Origin: an uncultured Propionibacteriaceae bacterium
GTDB lineage: Bacteria; Actinomycetota; Actinomycetes; Propionibacteriales; Propionibacteriaceae
Reading direction: 5' to 3'
Length of the DNA: 36,335 nucleotides
Assembly: GCA_937988865.1 (NCBI GenBank)
Contig: CALKHV010000033.1
Span: 1 to 36,335, forward strand
The position numbers were made by a program, and so were the translations under genes. This document shows, piece by piece, positions 7,007 to 15,082 of this stretch (position 1 is its first letter; each line of letters opens with the position of its first letter). The notes below the pieces were generated by a model, which searched no databases, was not told the origin of the DNA, and saw only the letters and a program-made list of their open reading frames with translations.

Positions 7007-8110
7007 GTGGCACTCCCTGATCTCTCCCAGACCCTCGCCGACCTCGAGCGCTCGTTGGCGTCCATCGAGGCCGTCGTCGACGTCCCAGCCAAGCAGGCGC
7101 AGATCGCGGTCCTGGAGGAAGAGGTCGCGGCCCCCGACCTCTGGAACGACCAGGAGAACGCCCAGCGCGTGACATCCCGGTTGTCTTCCCTGCAGGCCGA
7201 CGTCACCCGCGTCCTCGGTTTGCGGTCGCGCCTCGACGACGTCCAGGTGCTGATCGAGTTGGCCGAAGAAGAAGGGGACGCCGACTCCGCCGCCGAGGCC
7301 GAAAGTGACGTGAAGCGCCTGGCCGCCGACATCTCGACGCTCGAGGTGCGGACGCTGCTTTCCGGCGATTACGACGAGCGCGATGCCGTCATCACGATCC
7401 GTTCCGAGGCCGGCGGCGTCGACGCCGCCGATTTCGCGTCCATGTTGTTGCGCATGTACCTGCGCTGGGCCGAACGCCACGGCTACCCGGTCGAGGTGTA
7501 CGACACCTCCTACGCCGAAGAGGCCGGCATCAAGTCGGCGACGTTCACCGTGCACGCGCCCTTTGCCTACGGCACCCTGTCGGTCGAACAGGGGACGCAC
7601 CGGCTGGTCCGCATCTCGCCCTTCGACAACCAGGGACGCCGACAGACCTCGTTCGCCGGCGTCGAGGTGCTCCCGGTGACCGAGGAGACCGACCACATCG
7701 AGATTCCCGAGGCCGACCTCCGCGTGGACGTCTTCCGCTCGTCGGGTCCGGGCGGCCAGTCGGTCAACACCACCGACTCTGCCGTGCGCCTGACGCACCT
7801 TCCCACCGGGATCGTCGTGAGCTGCCAGAACGAGAAGTCGCAATTGCAGAACAAGGCGGCAGCCCTGCGCGTCCTGCAGTCGAGGCTGCTCGAGAAGGCG
7901 CGCCGTGACCGTGAAGCCGAGATGAATGCACTCAAGGGCGACGGGGGCAATTCGTGGGGGTCGCAGATGCGCTCCTACGTGCTCCACCCCTACCAAATGG
8001 TCAAGGACCTCCGCACGAACTTCGAAGTGGGCAACACCGACGGTGTCTTCGACGGTGACCTCGACGGGTTCATCGACGCCGGAATCCGCTGGCGTCGCCA
8101 GTCTGCCTGA
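7007..8110 (+). CDS. prfB: Peptide chain release factor 2
   Basis: Class I release factor that reads UGA and UAA and triggers peptidyl-tRNA hydrolysis in the ribosome. It has 367 residues, standard length. The anticodon-like tripeptide S204-P205-F206 identifies RF2 rather than RF1 (PxT). The catalytic GGQ is at 249-251 within SSGPGGQSVNTTDSAV. The frame is continuous, so the programmed +1 frameshift known from E. coli prfB is absent, as is normal in actinobacteria. The GTG at 7007 lacks a Shine-Dalgarno but sits 8 bases after a TAGAGT -10 box. The next gene, ftsE, is 156 bases on, beyond a strong hairpin. Confidence 0.97.
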   Translation: MALPDLSQTLADLERSLASIEAVVDVPAKQAQIAVLEEEVAAPDLWNDQENAQRVTSRLSSLQADVTRVLGLRSRLDDVQVLIELAEEEGDADSAAEAESDVKRLAADISTLEVRTLLSGDYDERDAVITIRSEAGGVDAADFASMLLRMYLRWAERHGYPVEVYDTSYAEEAGIKSATFTVHAPFAYGTLSVEQGTHRLVRISPFDNQGRRQTSFAGVEVLPVTEETDHIEIPEADLRVDVFRSSGPGGQSVNTTDSAVRLTHLPTGIVVSCQNEKSQLQNKAAALRVLQSRLLEKARRDREAEMNALKGDGGNSWGSQMRSYVLHPYQMVKDLRTNFEVGNTDGVFDGDLDGFIDAGIRWRRQSA

Positions 8111-8136
8111 CCCGGGCCCCCCCCGGGGGGGGTCAG
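8107..8136 (+). terminator. GC-rich hairpin after prfB
   Basis: CTGACC (8107-8112) pairs with GGTCAG (8131-8136), enclosing a run of C then a run of G that extends the stem almost to the tip. The prfB stop codon is inside the 5' arm. There is no U-tract, so it resembles actinobacterial stem-only terminators. The near-homopolymeric C8/G8 core could also be a sequencing trouble spot. Confidence 0.6.
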
Positions 8137-8193
8137 CCCGCACCGCCCGCCCGACTGGCCGCGTGGCGGGGAGCCACCTTGGGACGCGTCACC

Positions 8194-8199
8194 TACACT
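8194..8199 (+). promoter_or_regulatory. Candidate -10 for ftsE-ftsX
   Basis: TACACT between the prfB terminator hairpin and ftsE gives a 5' leader of about 60 bases. No clear -35 is visible. The same hexamer is found before mtrA. Confidence 0.4.
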
Positions 8200-8266
8200 C
8201 TCAGTGAGTCGGGCTGAGCACGTCTCAGGCTCCTTCCCCTTTTCCCCACCCCGGCGAGGAATCACT

Positions 8267-8953
8267 GTGATCACTTTCGAAGACGTCTGGAAGACCTACG
8301 ACGGCCAGACGAAACCTGCGCTGCGCAATGTCAACGTGCAGATCGACAAGGGCGAGTTCGTCTTCCTCGTCGGCCAGTCAGGGTCGGGAAAGTCGACCTT
8401 CCTCCGCCTCATCCTGCGGGAATACCGACCCACTCGCGGCGCCATCTATGTGGCCGGCAAGGACCTGGGCAAGCTCCACCAGTGGAAGGTTCCGGCACTG
8501 CGCCGCCAGATCGGCACCGTCTTCCAGGACTTCCGCCTGTTGCCGGGCAAGACCGTCCACGAGAATGTCGCCTTTGCGCTGCAGGTGATCGGACGTCCCA
8601 CCAGCGAGATCAAGCAGCTCGTCCCCGAGACGCTCGAGATGGTCGGGTTGACGGGAAAGGGCGGACGCCTGCCCGAGGAGTTGTCCGGCGGGGAGCAGCA
8701 GCGGGTCGCCATCGCTCGCGCATTCGTGAACCGTCCCAAGATCCTCATCGCAGATGAGCCGACCGGCAATCTCGACCCCGCCACGAGCGTGGGGATCATG
8801 AAGCTGCTCGATCGCATCAACCGGTCGGACACGACGGTCATCATTGCCACGCACGACTCCACGATCGTCGACCAGATGCGTCGTCGCGTCATCCAGCTCG
8901 AGGGCGGCGACGTCGTCCGCGACCAGATCAAGGGCGTCTACGGCACCGCCTGA
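8267..8953 (+). CDS. ftsE: Cell-division ABC ATPase FtsE
   Basis: ATP-binding half of the FtsEX complex, which at the septum converts ATP hydrolysis into activation of a periplasmic cell-wall hydrolase. It has 228 residues, typical length. Walker A VGQSGSGKST is at 35-44, the Q-loop is in GTVFQDFRLLP, the signature is LSGGEQQRVAIARAF and Walker B is ILIADEPTGNLDP. The GTG at 8267 was chosen because GAGGA lies 7 bases upstream and FtsE proteins start with this I-x-F-E-x-V-x-K-x-Y segment; the frame is open further upstream. ftsX follows after 30 bases. Confidence 0.96.
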   Translation: MITFEDVWKTYDGQTKPALRNVNVQIDKGEFVFLVGQSGSGKSTFLRLILREYRPTRGAIYVAGKDLGKLHQWKVPALRRQIGTVFQDFRLLPGKTVHENVAFALQVIGRPTSEIKQLVPETLEMVGLTGKGGRLPEELSGGEQQRVAIARAFVNRPKILIADEPTGNLDPATSVGIMKLLDRINRSDTTVIIATHDSTIVDQMRRRVIQLEGGDVVRDQIKGVYGTA

Positions 8954-8983
8954 GGCGGCCGGGATCCAGCGAAGGACACACGA

Positions 8984-9886
8984 ATGCGTCACACATTCCG
9001 GGAAACCTGGTCGGGCCTGCGCCGCAACCTGTCGATGACGATTGCGGTCATCGTCACGATGTGGGTCTCGCTGACCTTGTTCGGGGCGGGCCTCATGACC
9101 ATGCAGCAGGTCGATCTCATCAAGGACAAGTGGTACGACAAGATCGAGATTTCCGTCTTCCTGTGCGTGGAAGACCTCGGGGGCGGCAATTGTGACGCCG
9201 GTCAGGATGCCACGCAGGCCCAGAAGGACCTCGTCCGCACGACGTTGGAGGCGAACCCCGAGGTCGAGAAGGTCTACTACGAGACCAAGGAACAGGCCTA
9301 CGAGGAGTTCCGCAAGGTCTACAAGGATTCAGCGCTGCTCGAGACCGTCACGCAGGACCAGATGCAGGATTCCTACCGGGTCAAGCTGAAGGACCCCAAG
9401 AACTACCAGGGTGTCGTCGAGGAGGCCCAGACACTGCCCGGCGTCCAGGCGGTGCAGGACCTGCACACGATCCTCGACCCGGTCTTCAACTGGTTGAACG
9501 CCCTCAAGTGGGCCACGCTCGGCATGAGCGCGTTGTTGCTCCTGGCCGCCGCGCTGCAGATCGGCAACACCATTCGCATGGCCGCGTTCGCCCGGCGCAG
9601 GGAACTCGGGATCATGCGGCTCGTGGGGGCGTCCAACTCCTACATCATGTTGCCGTTCCTGCTCGAGAGCCTCGTGGCCGGCGTCGTCGGGGCAGCTCTG
9701 GCCTGCGGAACGCTGGCGGCCGGCATGTACTTCATCATCGTCAGGAATGCTCAAGTCTCGATCAAGGCTTTACGTTGGATCGACTGGTCCCACGCGGGGA
9801 TCGCCATGGCAGGGGTTGCGGGAGTGGGTGTGGCACTGGCCATAATCCCCACACTGTTTGCCACACGAAAGTACCTTCGCGTCTGA
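8984..9886 (+). CDS. ftsX: Cell-division permease-like protein FtsX
   Basis: Membrane half of FtsEX, 300 residues. It has a cytosolic N-terminal stretch MRHTFRETWSGLRRNLSM, helix 1 (about 18-40) and a large extracytoplasmic domain (about 45-170), the hydrolase-contact region. That loop contains two cysteines (FLC... and ...NCDAG) that could form a disulfide. Three C-terminal helices follow (about 176-198, 224-250, 270-293), with the cytosolic RRRELGIMRLVGAS motif contacting FtsE. The ATG has GAAGGA 8 bases upstream. The next gene, an M23 peptidase, begins 40 bases later and is a likely functional partner. Confidence 0.95.
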   Translation: MRHTFRETWSGLRRNLSMTIAVIVTMWVSLTLFGAGLMTMQQVDLIKDKWYDKIEISVFLCVEDLGGGNCDAGQDATQAQKDLVRTTLEANPEVEKVYYETKEQAYEEFRKVYKDSALLETVTQDQMQDSYRVKLKDPKNYQGVVEEAQTLPGVQAVQDLHTILDPVFNWLNALKWATLGMSALLLLAAALQIGNTIRMAAFARRRELGIMRLVGASNSYIMLPFLLESLVAGVVGAALACGTLAAGMYFIIVRNAQVSIKALRWIDWSHAGIAMAGVAGVGVALAIIPTLFATRKYLRV

Positions 9887-9926
9887 CGCCATCGACGACG
9901 TCTGGTTGGTACGGAATGGGGACCCC

Positions 9927-11486
9927 GTGAACTCCGGCCTTCCTCGCGTCCGGTTGGACGCACCGAAGCTCGCAGCGGCCACCAGACGTCACGATGCGTC
10001 CATGCGGACGCTGCAGGGCGCACTGGCCCTGGCGCTGGCTTGTCTGCTTGCCCTGACCCTGTCGTCCCCGGCCTCCGCGGACGACCTGACCGATCAGAAG
10101 CGCGCGATCGCTTCGGCGCTCTCCGAGAGCGACCAGAACCTCGAGGAGTTCAGCCAGGACCTCAATGAGGCGGCCGCCGCACTCGAGCAGTCCCAGGTGG
10201 CCCTCGCGGACGCCCGCGCCCAGCTGGCCCAGGCCCAGTCGGACGTTGCGACGGCCAAGCGTGAGGACGAGCGCAAGGCCGCTGAGCTCAGCGCCGCCCA
10301 GTACCTGCTCGACCGGGCCCGCCAGGAGGTGGCCGTCGGTCAGGCCAACATCGACCACCAGGTGAAGCTTGCAGGCTCTGCCGTTGTCGAGAACGCCCAG
10401 CAGAGCAACGGTCTCCTGGGCATTGCCGCCCTGGTGACCGAACTCGGCACCGCCGACATCGCGCAACGCGCCCAGTTCACCGACGTCGTGTTCACCTCGA
10501 CACAGAACGAGCTCGACCGACTCAGCGAGTTGCAGATGCAGCTGCAGGTGGCTGCCGACAAGCTGACCGCGCTCGAGGCGGCCAACAAGATCCGCAAGGC
10601 CGAGGCCGAGGAGCACCTCGCGGCGACGAGGCAGCTCGAGGTCCGCGCAACGACTGCCGAGACCCAGGTCGAGGGCCTGGTGGCCCAGAACGCGACCGCC
10701 AAGAGCACCGTCGAGTCGAAGCTGGCGGGCGAACAACAGCGCAACCAGTCGCTGGAGTCGGAGCAGCGGGCCGTCGAGAAGAGGATCGCCGAGCGCATCG
10801 CCAAGGCGAAGGAGGCCGCTCGCAAGGCAGCGGAAGCCAAGCGCATCGCCGAGGCCAAGCGTGTTGCAGCGGCCAAGGCGACGGCGGCCAGGAAGGCGGC
10901 GGCAGCCAAGAAGGCCGCGGCAGAGAAGGCGGCTGCCGACAAGGCCGCGGCAGACAAGGCCGCCGCAGACAAGGAATCGTCCGCCACGCCGACCAAGACA
11001 CCCTCGCGCAGCACGGCCACGACGCGTCCGAGCACCTCTTCGGGAAGCTCGTCCTCGTCAGGCTCGAGCGGCTCGTCCTCCTCGTCGAGCTCGGTGTTCA
11101 GCGCCCCCGTCAGCGGCGGCTACATCACCAGCTACTACGGCATGCGCTTCCACCCGATCCTGCACATCTGGAAGCTCCACGACGGTGTCGACTACGGGGC
11201 CTCCTGTGGGACGCCGATCCGCGCCGCCCGCTCCGGCGTCGTGGCGGAGCGCTACTACAACGGCGGGTACGGCAACCGCCTCATGATCGACCACGGGCTG
11301 GTCAACGGCAGCTACCTCACGACGGGGTACAACCACGCAACGCGCTACATCGTCGGCGTCGGTCAGCACGTCAGCCGGGGCCAGGTCATCGGCTACGTCG
11401 GCAGCACGGGCTACTCGACCGGTTGCCACCTGCACCTGATGGTCTGGGACGACGGTTCGGTCGTGAACCCCCTGAAGTGGTTCTGA
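9927..11486 (+). CDS. Secreted coiled-coil M23 (LytM) peptidase, probable FtsEX partner
   Basis: A 519-residue secreted zinc endopeptidase predicted to cut peptidoglycan cross-bridges. The signal peptide core (about 29-47) ends in SPASADD. A long helical coiled coil spans about 53-330, with a Lys/Ala-rich stretch and a Ser-rich linker (about 370-392). The LytM domain starts near 395. Zinc ligands are present: H418 and D422 in LHDGVDYG, and H501-x-H503 in GCHLHLM, so the enzyme should be active. The domain order (coiled coil then LytM) matches E. coli EnvC, the FtsEX-controlled factor, but EnvC's LytM is degenerate and this one is not. The start is uncertain: GTG 9927 (40 bases after ftsX) or ATG 10002, which begins MRTLQGALAL and gives a shorter leader; neither has a good Shine-Dalgarno. 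Confidence 0.9.
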   Translation: MNSGLPRVRLDAPKLAAATRRHDASMRTLQGALALALACLLALTLSSPASADDLTDQKRAIASALSESDQNLEEFSQDLNEAAAALEQSQVALADARAQLAQAQSDVATAKREDERKAAELSAAQYLLDRARQEVAVGQANIDHQVKLAGSAVVENAQQSNGLLGIAALVTELGTADIAQRAQFTDVVFTSTQNELDRLSELQMQLQVAADKLTALEAANKIRKAEAEEHLAATRQLEVRATTAETQVEGLVAQNATAKSTVESKLAGEQQRNQSLESEQRAVEKRIAERIAKAKEAARKAAEAKRIAEAKRVAAAKATAARKAAAAKKAAAEKAAADKAAADKAAADKESSATPTKTPSRSTATTRPSTSSGSSSSSGSSGSSSSSSSVFSAPVSGGYITSYYGMRFHPILHIWKLHDGVDYGASCGTPIRAARSGVVAERYYNGGYGNRLMIDHGLVNGSYLTTGYNHATRYIVGVGQHVSRGQVIGYVGSTGYSTGCHLHLMVWDDGSVVNPLKWF

Positions 11487-11523
11487 GCGCCTGGCGTCGC
11501 GCGTCGAGCGAAAGTGACTGAGC

Positions 11524-11560
11524 GTCCCGTGCCCCACGTTGTTATCGTGGGGTGCGGGAC
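11524..11560 (+). terminator. Large imperfect hairpin between the M23 gene and smpB
   Basis: GTCCCG (11524-11529) pairs with CGGGAC (11555-11560), and CCCCACG (11532-11538) with CGTGGGG (11546-11552). A TG/TG internal loop separates the two stems and the terminal loop is TTGTTAT. It is 37 bp after the M23 stop and 45 bp before smpB, without a U-tract. A terminator is the simplest reading. A TATCGT hexamer in the 3' half means it could instead be a promoter-operator for smpB. Confidence 0.55.
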
Positions 11561-11605
11561 AAGTCATGTCAGGGCGTGGATGCGCTCACGGAAGAGGGGG
11601 TGCCC

Positions 11606-12076
11606 ATGCCGCGCGAAAAGGGACGCAAGCTCGTGGCCCAGAACCGGAAGGCGGCCCACGACTACCACCTGGGCGATCGCTTCGAGGCCGGGTTGGTGCT
11701 CACGGGAACAGAGGTCAAGTCGTTGCGGAACGGTCGTGCGTCCCTCGTGGACGCATTCGCCACCGTGGACGACGGCGAGGTGTGGCTGCGCAACGCCCAC
11801 ATCCCCGAGTACGCCTTCGGAACGTGGACGAATCACGCGACACGGCGGACGCGCAAGCTGCTGCTCAACCGGCGCGAGATCGACAAGCTCGAGCGCGAGG
11901 TGGGCAACTCCGGACGCACGATCATCCCGCTGAGCATCTACTTCTCCGACGGGTACGCAAAGGTCGAGATCGCCGTCGCGACGGGCAAGCGGGACTGGGA
12001 CAAACGCCAGACGATCGCGGAACGCGACATGCGGCGCGACACGGAGCGTGAACTGGCCGACCGGAGGCGTCGGTGA
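11606..12076 (+). CDS. smpB: SsrA-binding protein SmpB
   Basis: Binds the tRNA-like domain of tmRNA and brings it to stalled ribosomes for trans-translation. It has 156 residues, normal length. Typical features are KLVAQNRKAAHDYHLGDRFEAG, then TGTEVKSLRNGRASLVDAF, the HIPEY motif, and the basic C-terminal tail GKRDWDKRQTI...RDTERELADRRRR, which folds into the mRNA channel. I chose the ATG at 11606 (MPREKGRK), preceded by GAGGGGG. A GTG two codons upstream is possible. Its RNA partner ssrA is about 3 kb downstream. The stop overlaps the start of the next gene (GTGA). Confidence 0.96.
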   Translation: MPREKGRKLVAQNRKAAHDYHLGDRFEAGLVLTGTEVKSLRNGRASLVDAFATVDDGEVWLRNAHIPEYAFGTWTNHATRRTRKLLLNRREIDKLEREVGNSGRTIIPLSIYFSDGYAKVEIAVATGKRDWDKRQTIAERDMRRDTERELADRRRR

Positions 12077-13887
12077 GGCACAGGCTGCTGGTTCTCCTGG
12101 CGGCCCTGGCCCTCGGTCTTCTCGGTGCGATGCGACCTGACTTCGCTGCGGCCGCGTCCGACCAGTTCGACTCCTGGACGATCCACTACACCGTGAAGCC
12201 GTCCGGGGCGGTCCACGTCGAGGAGACCCTCGTCTACCGGTTCGGCAGCAGCTCCGGACGCCATGGCATCGAGCGGACGTTCGTCACCCGCGAGGCGTGG
12301 GGGAGCACCAACGACGATGCGATCTACACGGTCTCGAACCTGTCGGTGACGAGTCCGGACGCCCCGTCGATGTTCACGAAGAAGATCGTCACCGAGGGTC
12401 GCAACGAGTGGCTCACCGTTCGCGTCGGCTCGGCCAACCAGACCGTGGCGTCCCCCACGGCCACCTACACCCTCGTCTACGACGTCGCCGGGGGCATGCG
12501 CGACAGTTCGGGTTACGACGAGTTCTACTGGGACGCCGTTTCGGGCGAAACCCCCCTTGTCAAGGACATCTCGGTCACGGTCGAGGTGCCCGGGGGAGTG
12601 CAGGACGCCAACTGCTACTCCGGCCCGCCCTCGCAGGCCGTGGCCTGCACGAGTGCGAAAGTCACCGGCGGAAAGGCCTTCTTCACCCAGGACCAGAAGC
12701 CCGCCGGCGACGTCTTCACCATCGCGGCCAGGATCGCCGACGGCATGGTCACCGACAATGCGCCCCACCTGGAAACCCGGGCGGACGCGGCCACGAACAT
12801 GATGAAGCTGCTGTGGCAGGGGCTGGGTGCGCTGAGTCTCGTCGTGTCGCCCTTCGCGGGCCTCGCGTACTACCGCCGCAAGGGTCGCGATCGCCGCTAC
12901 CTCGGCGTGCCCCCGGGTGTCGTTCCCGGGCAGGGCCAACCCGCCAACGAAGGCCCCAGCGACCCTGACATCGAGATCCCCGTGGCCTTCTCGCCGCCGC
13001 GCATCCCCGTGGCCGAGGCCGGCCTGCTCGCCGATGGTCGTGTGGACACCCGTGAGACGACGGCCACGCTGGTCGACCTGGCCGTGCGCGGAGCGATCCA
13101 GATGCGCGCGGAGGGAGGCTCGGCGATCGTCCGGGAAGTGGATGCCACCCGCGCCGTGAGTCCGCACGAGCAGGTCCTCCTGGCCACCCTGTTCGCCGGT
13201 TACCGTCCCGGCACCGAGATCGACGTCTCGTCGCGAGGTTCGATCGTTGGCGCGCACGACGCGCTCGTCCGCTCCGTGAGGAACCAGGTGGCCCAGCGAC
13301 GCTGGTTCACCCAGGTGCCTTCGCTGGGTCGCACGGCGGGCGGCATGGGCTTCTTCTGGATGATGGCGGTCGGGTTCTTCTTCTTCCGCGGATCGATCGG
13401 CGGCATCGCCTGGGCCATCCTTCCCCTGATCCCGATCGTGGTCACGGTGTTGGTCGTGAGGGCCAAGATGCGACGCGGCCAGCGCACGGCTCTGGGACGC
13501 GCGGTGACCGACCAGATCGAAGGCTTCCGGCTCTACCTGTCGACTGCCGAGGCCGACCAGATCCGGTTCGAGGAGGGCGAGGACATCTTCAGCAAGTACC
13601 TGCCCTGGGCGATCGTCTTCGATCTCGCCGAGCGCTGGGCGAAGATCTGCGCCGACCTCGTGGCCATGGGACGTCTGTCGGCGGCACCTCCCACCTGGTA
13701 CTACGGCAGGGGCAGTTTCAACTTTTTCATCATCAACGACTCGATCCACCGGATCGACGCTGCGTCCACCCCGTTGCCACCCACGGCGGGTACTTCGGGG
13801 TCGGGTTTCGGCGCCGGTTCCAGCTTCGGTGGTGGTGGCGGGTTCTCCGGTGGTGGTGGTGGCGGTGGCGGCGCCGGTGGTTGGTGA
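12073..13887 (+). CDS. DUF2207 membrane protein
   Basis: A 604-residue protein with a signal peptide (about 1-28). A long extracytoplasmic beta-rich domain (about 29-240) has the DUF2207 features Y-x-V-x-x-x-G-x-x-x-V-E-E-T and an R-x-G-I-E-R-x-F segment. A helix follows at about 243-268, then a cytosolic region, a helical hairpin at about 423-462 and a conserved cytosolic segment with YLPWAIVFDLAERWA. The last 30 residues are almost pure Gly/Ser ending in GGW, a common DUF2207 tail. Function is unknown for the family. The GTG start overlaps the smpB stop by 4 bases, implying coupling, although no functional link to trans-translation is known. Confidence 0.88.
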   Translation: MRHRLLVLLAALALGLLGAMRPDFAAAASDQFDSWTIHYTVKPSGAVHVEETLVYRFGSSSGRHGIERTFVTREAWGSTNDDAIYTVSNLSVTSPDAPSMFTKKIVTEGRNEWLTVRVGSANQTVASPTATYTLVYDVAGGMRDSSGYDEFYWDAVSGETPLVKDISVTVEVPGGVQDANCYSGPPSQAVACTSAKVTGGKAFFTQDQKPAGDVFTIAARIADGMVTDNAPHLETRADAATNMMKLLWQGLGALSLVVSPFAGLAYYRRKGRDRRYLGVPPGVVPGQGQPANEGPSDPDIEIPVAFSPPRIPVAEAGLLADGRVDTRETTATLVDLAVRGAIQMRAEGGSAIVREVDATRAVSPHEQVLLATLFAGYRPGTEIDVSSRGSIVGAHDALVRSVRNQVAQRRWFTQVPSLGRTAGGMGFFWMMAVGFFFFRGSIGGIAWAILPLIPIVVTVLVVRAKMRRGQRTALGRAVTDQIEGFRLYLSTAEADQIRFEEGEDIFSKYLPWAIVFDLAERWAKICADLVAMGRLSAAPPTWYYGRGSFNFFIINDSIHRIDAASTPLPPTAGTSGSGFGAGSSFGGGGGFSGGGGGGGGAGGW

Positions 13888-13892
13888 ACCGC

Positions 13893-13898
13893 TAGGGT
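13893..13898 (+). promoter_or_regulatory. -10 box for leaderless FKBP gene
   Basis: TAGGGT followed by 7 bases and then the ATG at 13906. It lies just after the DUF2207 stop, so this gene probably has its own promoter and a leaderless mRNA. Confidence 0.5.
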
Positions 13899-13905
13899 GT
13901 GCCGC

Positions 13906-14283
13906 ATGACTGAGATGCAGCGTCCCGAGGTTGACTTCCCCGAAGGCCAACCCCCGACCGAACTCGAGATCACCGACATCATCGTGGGCGACGGCCGTGA
14001 GGCCACCGCCGGCAACCTGGTGTCGGTGCACTACGTCGGTGTGGCCTGGTCGACCGGCGAGGAGTTCGACGCCTCCTACGGACGCGGAGCCCCCTTGCAG
14101 TTCCCCCTGGGCACCGGGCGTGTCATCCAGGGCTGGGACGACGGCATCCGTGGCATGAAGGTCGGTGGACGCCGCAAGCTCGTGATCCCTCCGCAACTCG
14201 CCTACGGCGAGCGGGGAGCGGGCGGAGTGATCGGGCCCGGCGAGACGCTGATCTTCGTCTGTGACCTGATGCGGGTGAGCTGA
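13906..14283 (+). CDS. FKBP-type peptidyl-prolyl cis-trans isomerase
   Basis: A 125-residue single-domain FKBP without signal peptide, so cytosolic. The family core is complete: VSVHYVGVAWSTGEEFDASY (about 45-64), FPLGTGRVIQGWDDGIRGMKVGG and RRKLVIPPQLAYGERG, then the closing strand ETLIFVCDLMRV. Active-site positions Y, F, D, V-I and W expected for FKBP12-like enzymes are visible. It should catalyse proline isomerisation during protein folding. The start is the ATG at 13906, placed 7 bases after a TAGGGT box; an upstream in-frame GTG would add MCR and is less likely. Confidence 0.93.
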   Translation: MTEMQRPEVDFPEGQPPTELEITDIIVGDGREATAGNLVSVHYVGVAWSTGEEFDASYGRGAPLQFPLGTGRVIQGWDDGIRGMKVGGRRKLVIPPQLAYGERGAGGVIGPGETLIFVCDLMRVS

Positions 14284-14303
14284 CCCGAATCGGGGTCCGA
14301 TCC

Positions 14304-14331
14304 GGGGCCCACCTGATGGTGCGATGGCCCC
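14304..14331 (+). terminator. Hairpin after the FKBP gene
   Basis: GGGCC-CACC-TGAT-GGTG-CGAT-GGCCC: an inner 4-bp stem with a 4-base loop and an outer 5-bp stem separated by a bulge. It sits 21 bases after the FKBP stop and 20 bases before the next start. There is no U-tract. Confidence 0.4.
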
Positions 14332-14351
14332 CCGGTGATGAGACTTGGACC

Positions 14352-14987
14352 ATGACCCAGTACGTCACCCCCGAACACCAGCACCCGAGCCTGTCAACCC
14401 TCGTGACCGAGGCACAGCGGGAGCGGGCCGAGAACTACCTGCAGCAGGCGTTCGCCGAGGGGCGACTGACGTCGGAGGAGTTCGACCACCGCATCGGGCT
14501 CGCCATCCAGGCCCGGACGCGACGCGACCTCAACCAGTCGCTGCTGGGTCTGGTGCAGGTACCCCTCGCGACCGCCGCCATCGGTCATCACCCGACCTAT
14601 CTCCCTGTCTTCGACCCGTCGAGGAACGGAACCACCGGACGCACGATGGCCGGCCTGACCCACTTCTCCGGGCTTGCGACGTGGATGGTCGGGCCCGGGA
14701 TCGTGTACGCGTTGGCGTCCGAGGGCTCACACGTCCGCAAGGAGGCCGCCAAGGCCTTCAACGCGCAGGTCTCGTGGGCGATCGTGCTCACCGTGATCGG
14801 GATCGTTCTCGGCCACGTGTGGCTGGGTGAGGTCGTGTTGCCGCTGCTGTGGCTCGGCTGGCTGCTGACCACGGTCCTGAGCGGCGTCCGCGCCATGAAG
14901 GGTGAGCCCAGCGACCCGCTGATCAGCAAGGTCGTGCCCATCAGGCTCCTCAGGGGTGACGGGCCCACGCGGAGCCTGACGCGCTGA
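14352..14987 (+). CDS. DUF1707 / DUF4870 two-domain membrane protein
   Basis: A 211-residue protein. Residues about 17-65 form a DUF1707 module (REAxxYLxxAFAEGRLTxEEFDxRI, then ARTRRDLNQ). This soluble domain is frequent at the N-terminus of actinobacterial membrane proteins. Residues about 100-195 form a DUF4870-type domain (THFSGLATWMVGPGIVYAL, EAAKAFNAQVSW, three helices ending LSGVRAMKGE). Function is not established for either. The ATG at 14352 was chosen because conserved sequence begins shortly after it; an ATG at 14316 adds only unlikely residues. The Shine-Dalgarno is weak. Confidence 0.82.
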   Translation: MTQYVTPEHQHPSLSTLVTEAQRERAENYLQQAFAEGRLTSEEFDHRIGLAIQARTRRDLNQSLLGLVQVPLATAAIGHHPTYLPVFDPSRNGTTGRTMAGLTHFSGLATWMVGPGIVYALASEGSHVRKEAAKAFNAQVSWAIVLTVIGIVLGHVWLGEVVLPLLWLGWLLTTVLSGVRAMKGEPSDPLISKVVPIRLLRGDGPTRSLTR

Positions 14988-15018
14988 AACCCGCTCGCGG
15001 GAACAACGACCGACGAGG

Positions 15019-15024
15019 TACTGT
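15019..15024 (+). promoter_or_regulatory. Candidate -10 for ssrA
   Basis: TACTGT lies 58 bases before the mature tmRNA 5' end and leaves room for a short precursor leader. No clear -35 is visible. Confidence 0.4.
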
Positions 15025-15054
15025 TGAAGGACTGGGCCGTTTGCGCGTCCCACG

Positions 15055-15070
15055 GCGATGGAGACATCGC
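15055..15070 (+). other. Hairpin in the pre-tmRNA leader
   Basis: GCGATG-GAGA-CATCGC is a perfect 6-bp stem capped by a GNRA (GAGA) tetraloop, ending 12 bases before the mature tmRNA 5' end. If transcription starts near 15031, this lies in the 5' leader removed by RNase P and could help present the cleavage site. Confidence 0.5.
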
Positions 15071-15082
15071 GACAACTCAACA

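Noticed and set aside
7007..8110. Programmed +1 frameshift in prfB
   Set aside because: The frame is continuous from GTG to stop with SPF and GGQ in phase; no internal UGA or slippery site is present.
8114..8132. Assembly error in the C8/G8 run
   Set aside because: The run is error-prone, but it is flanked by matching CTGACC/GGTCAG arms and lies between genes, so a hairpin explains it without altering any frame.
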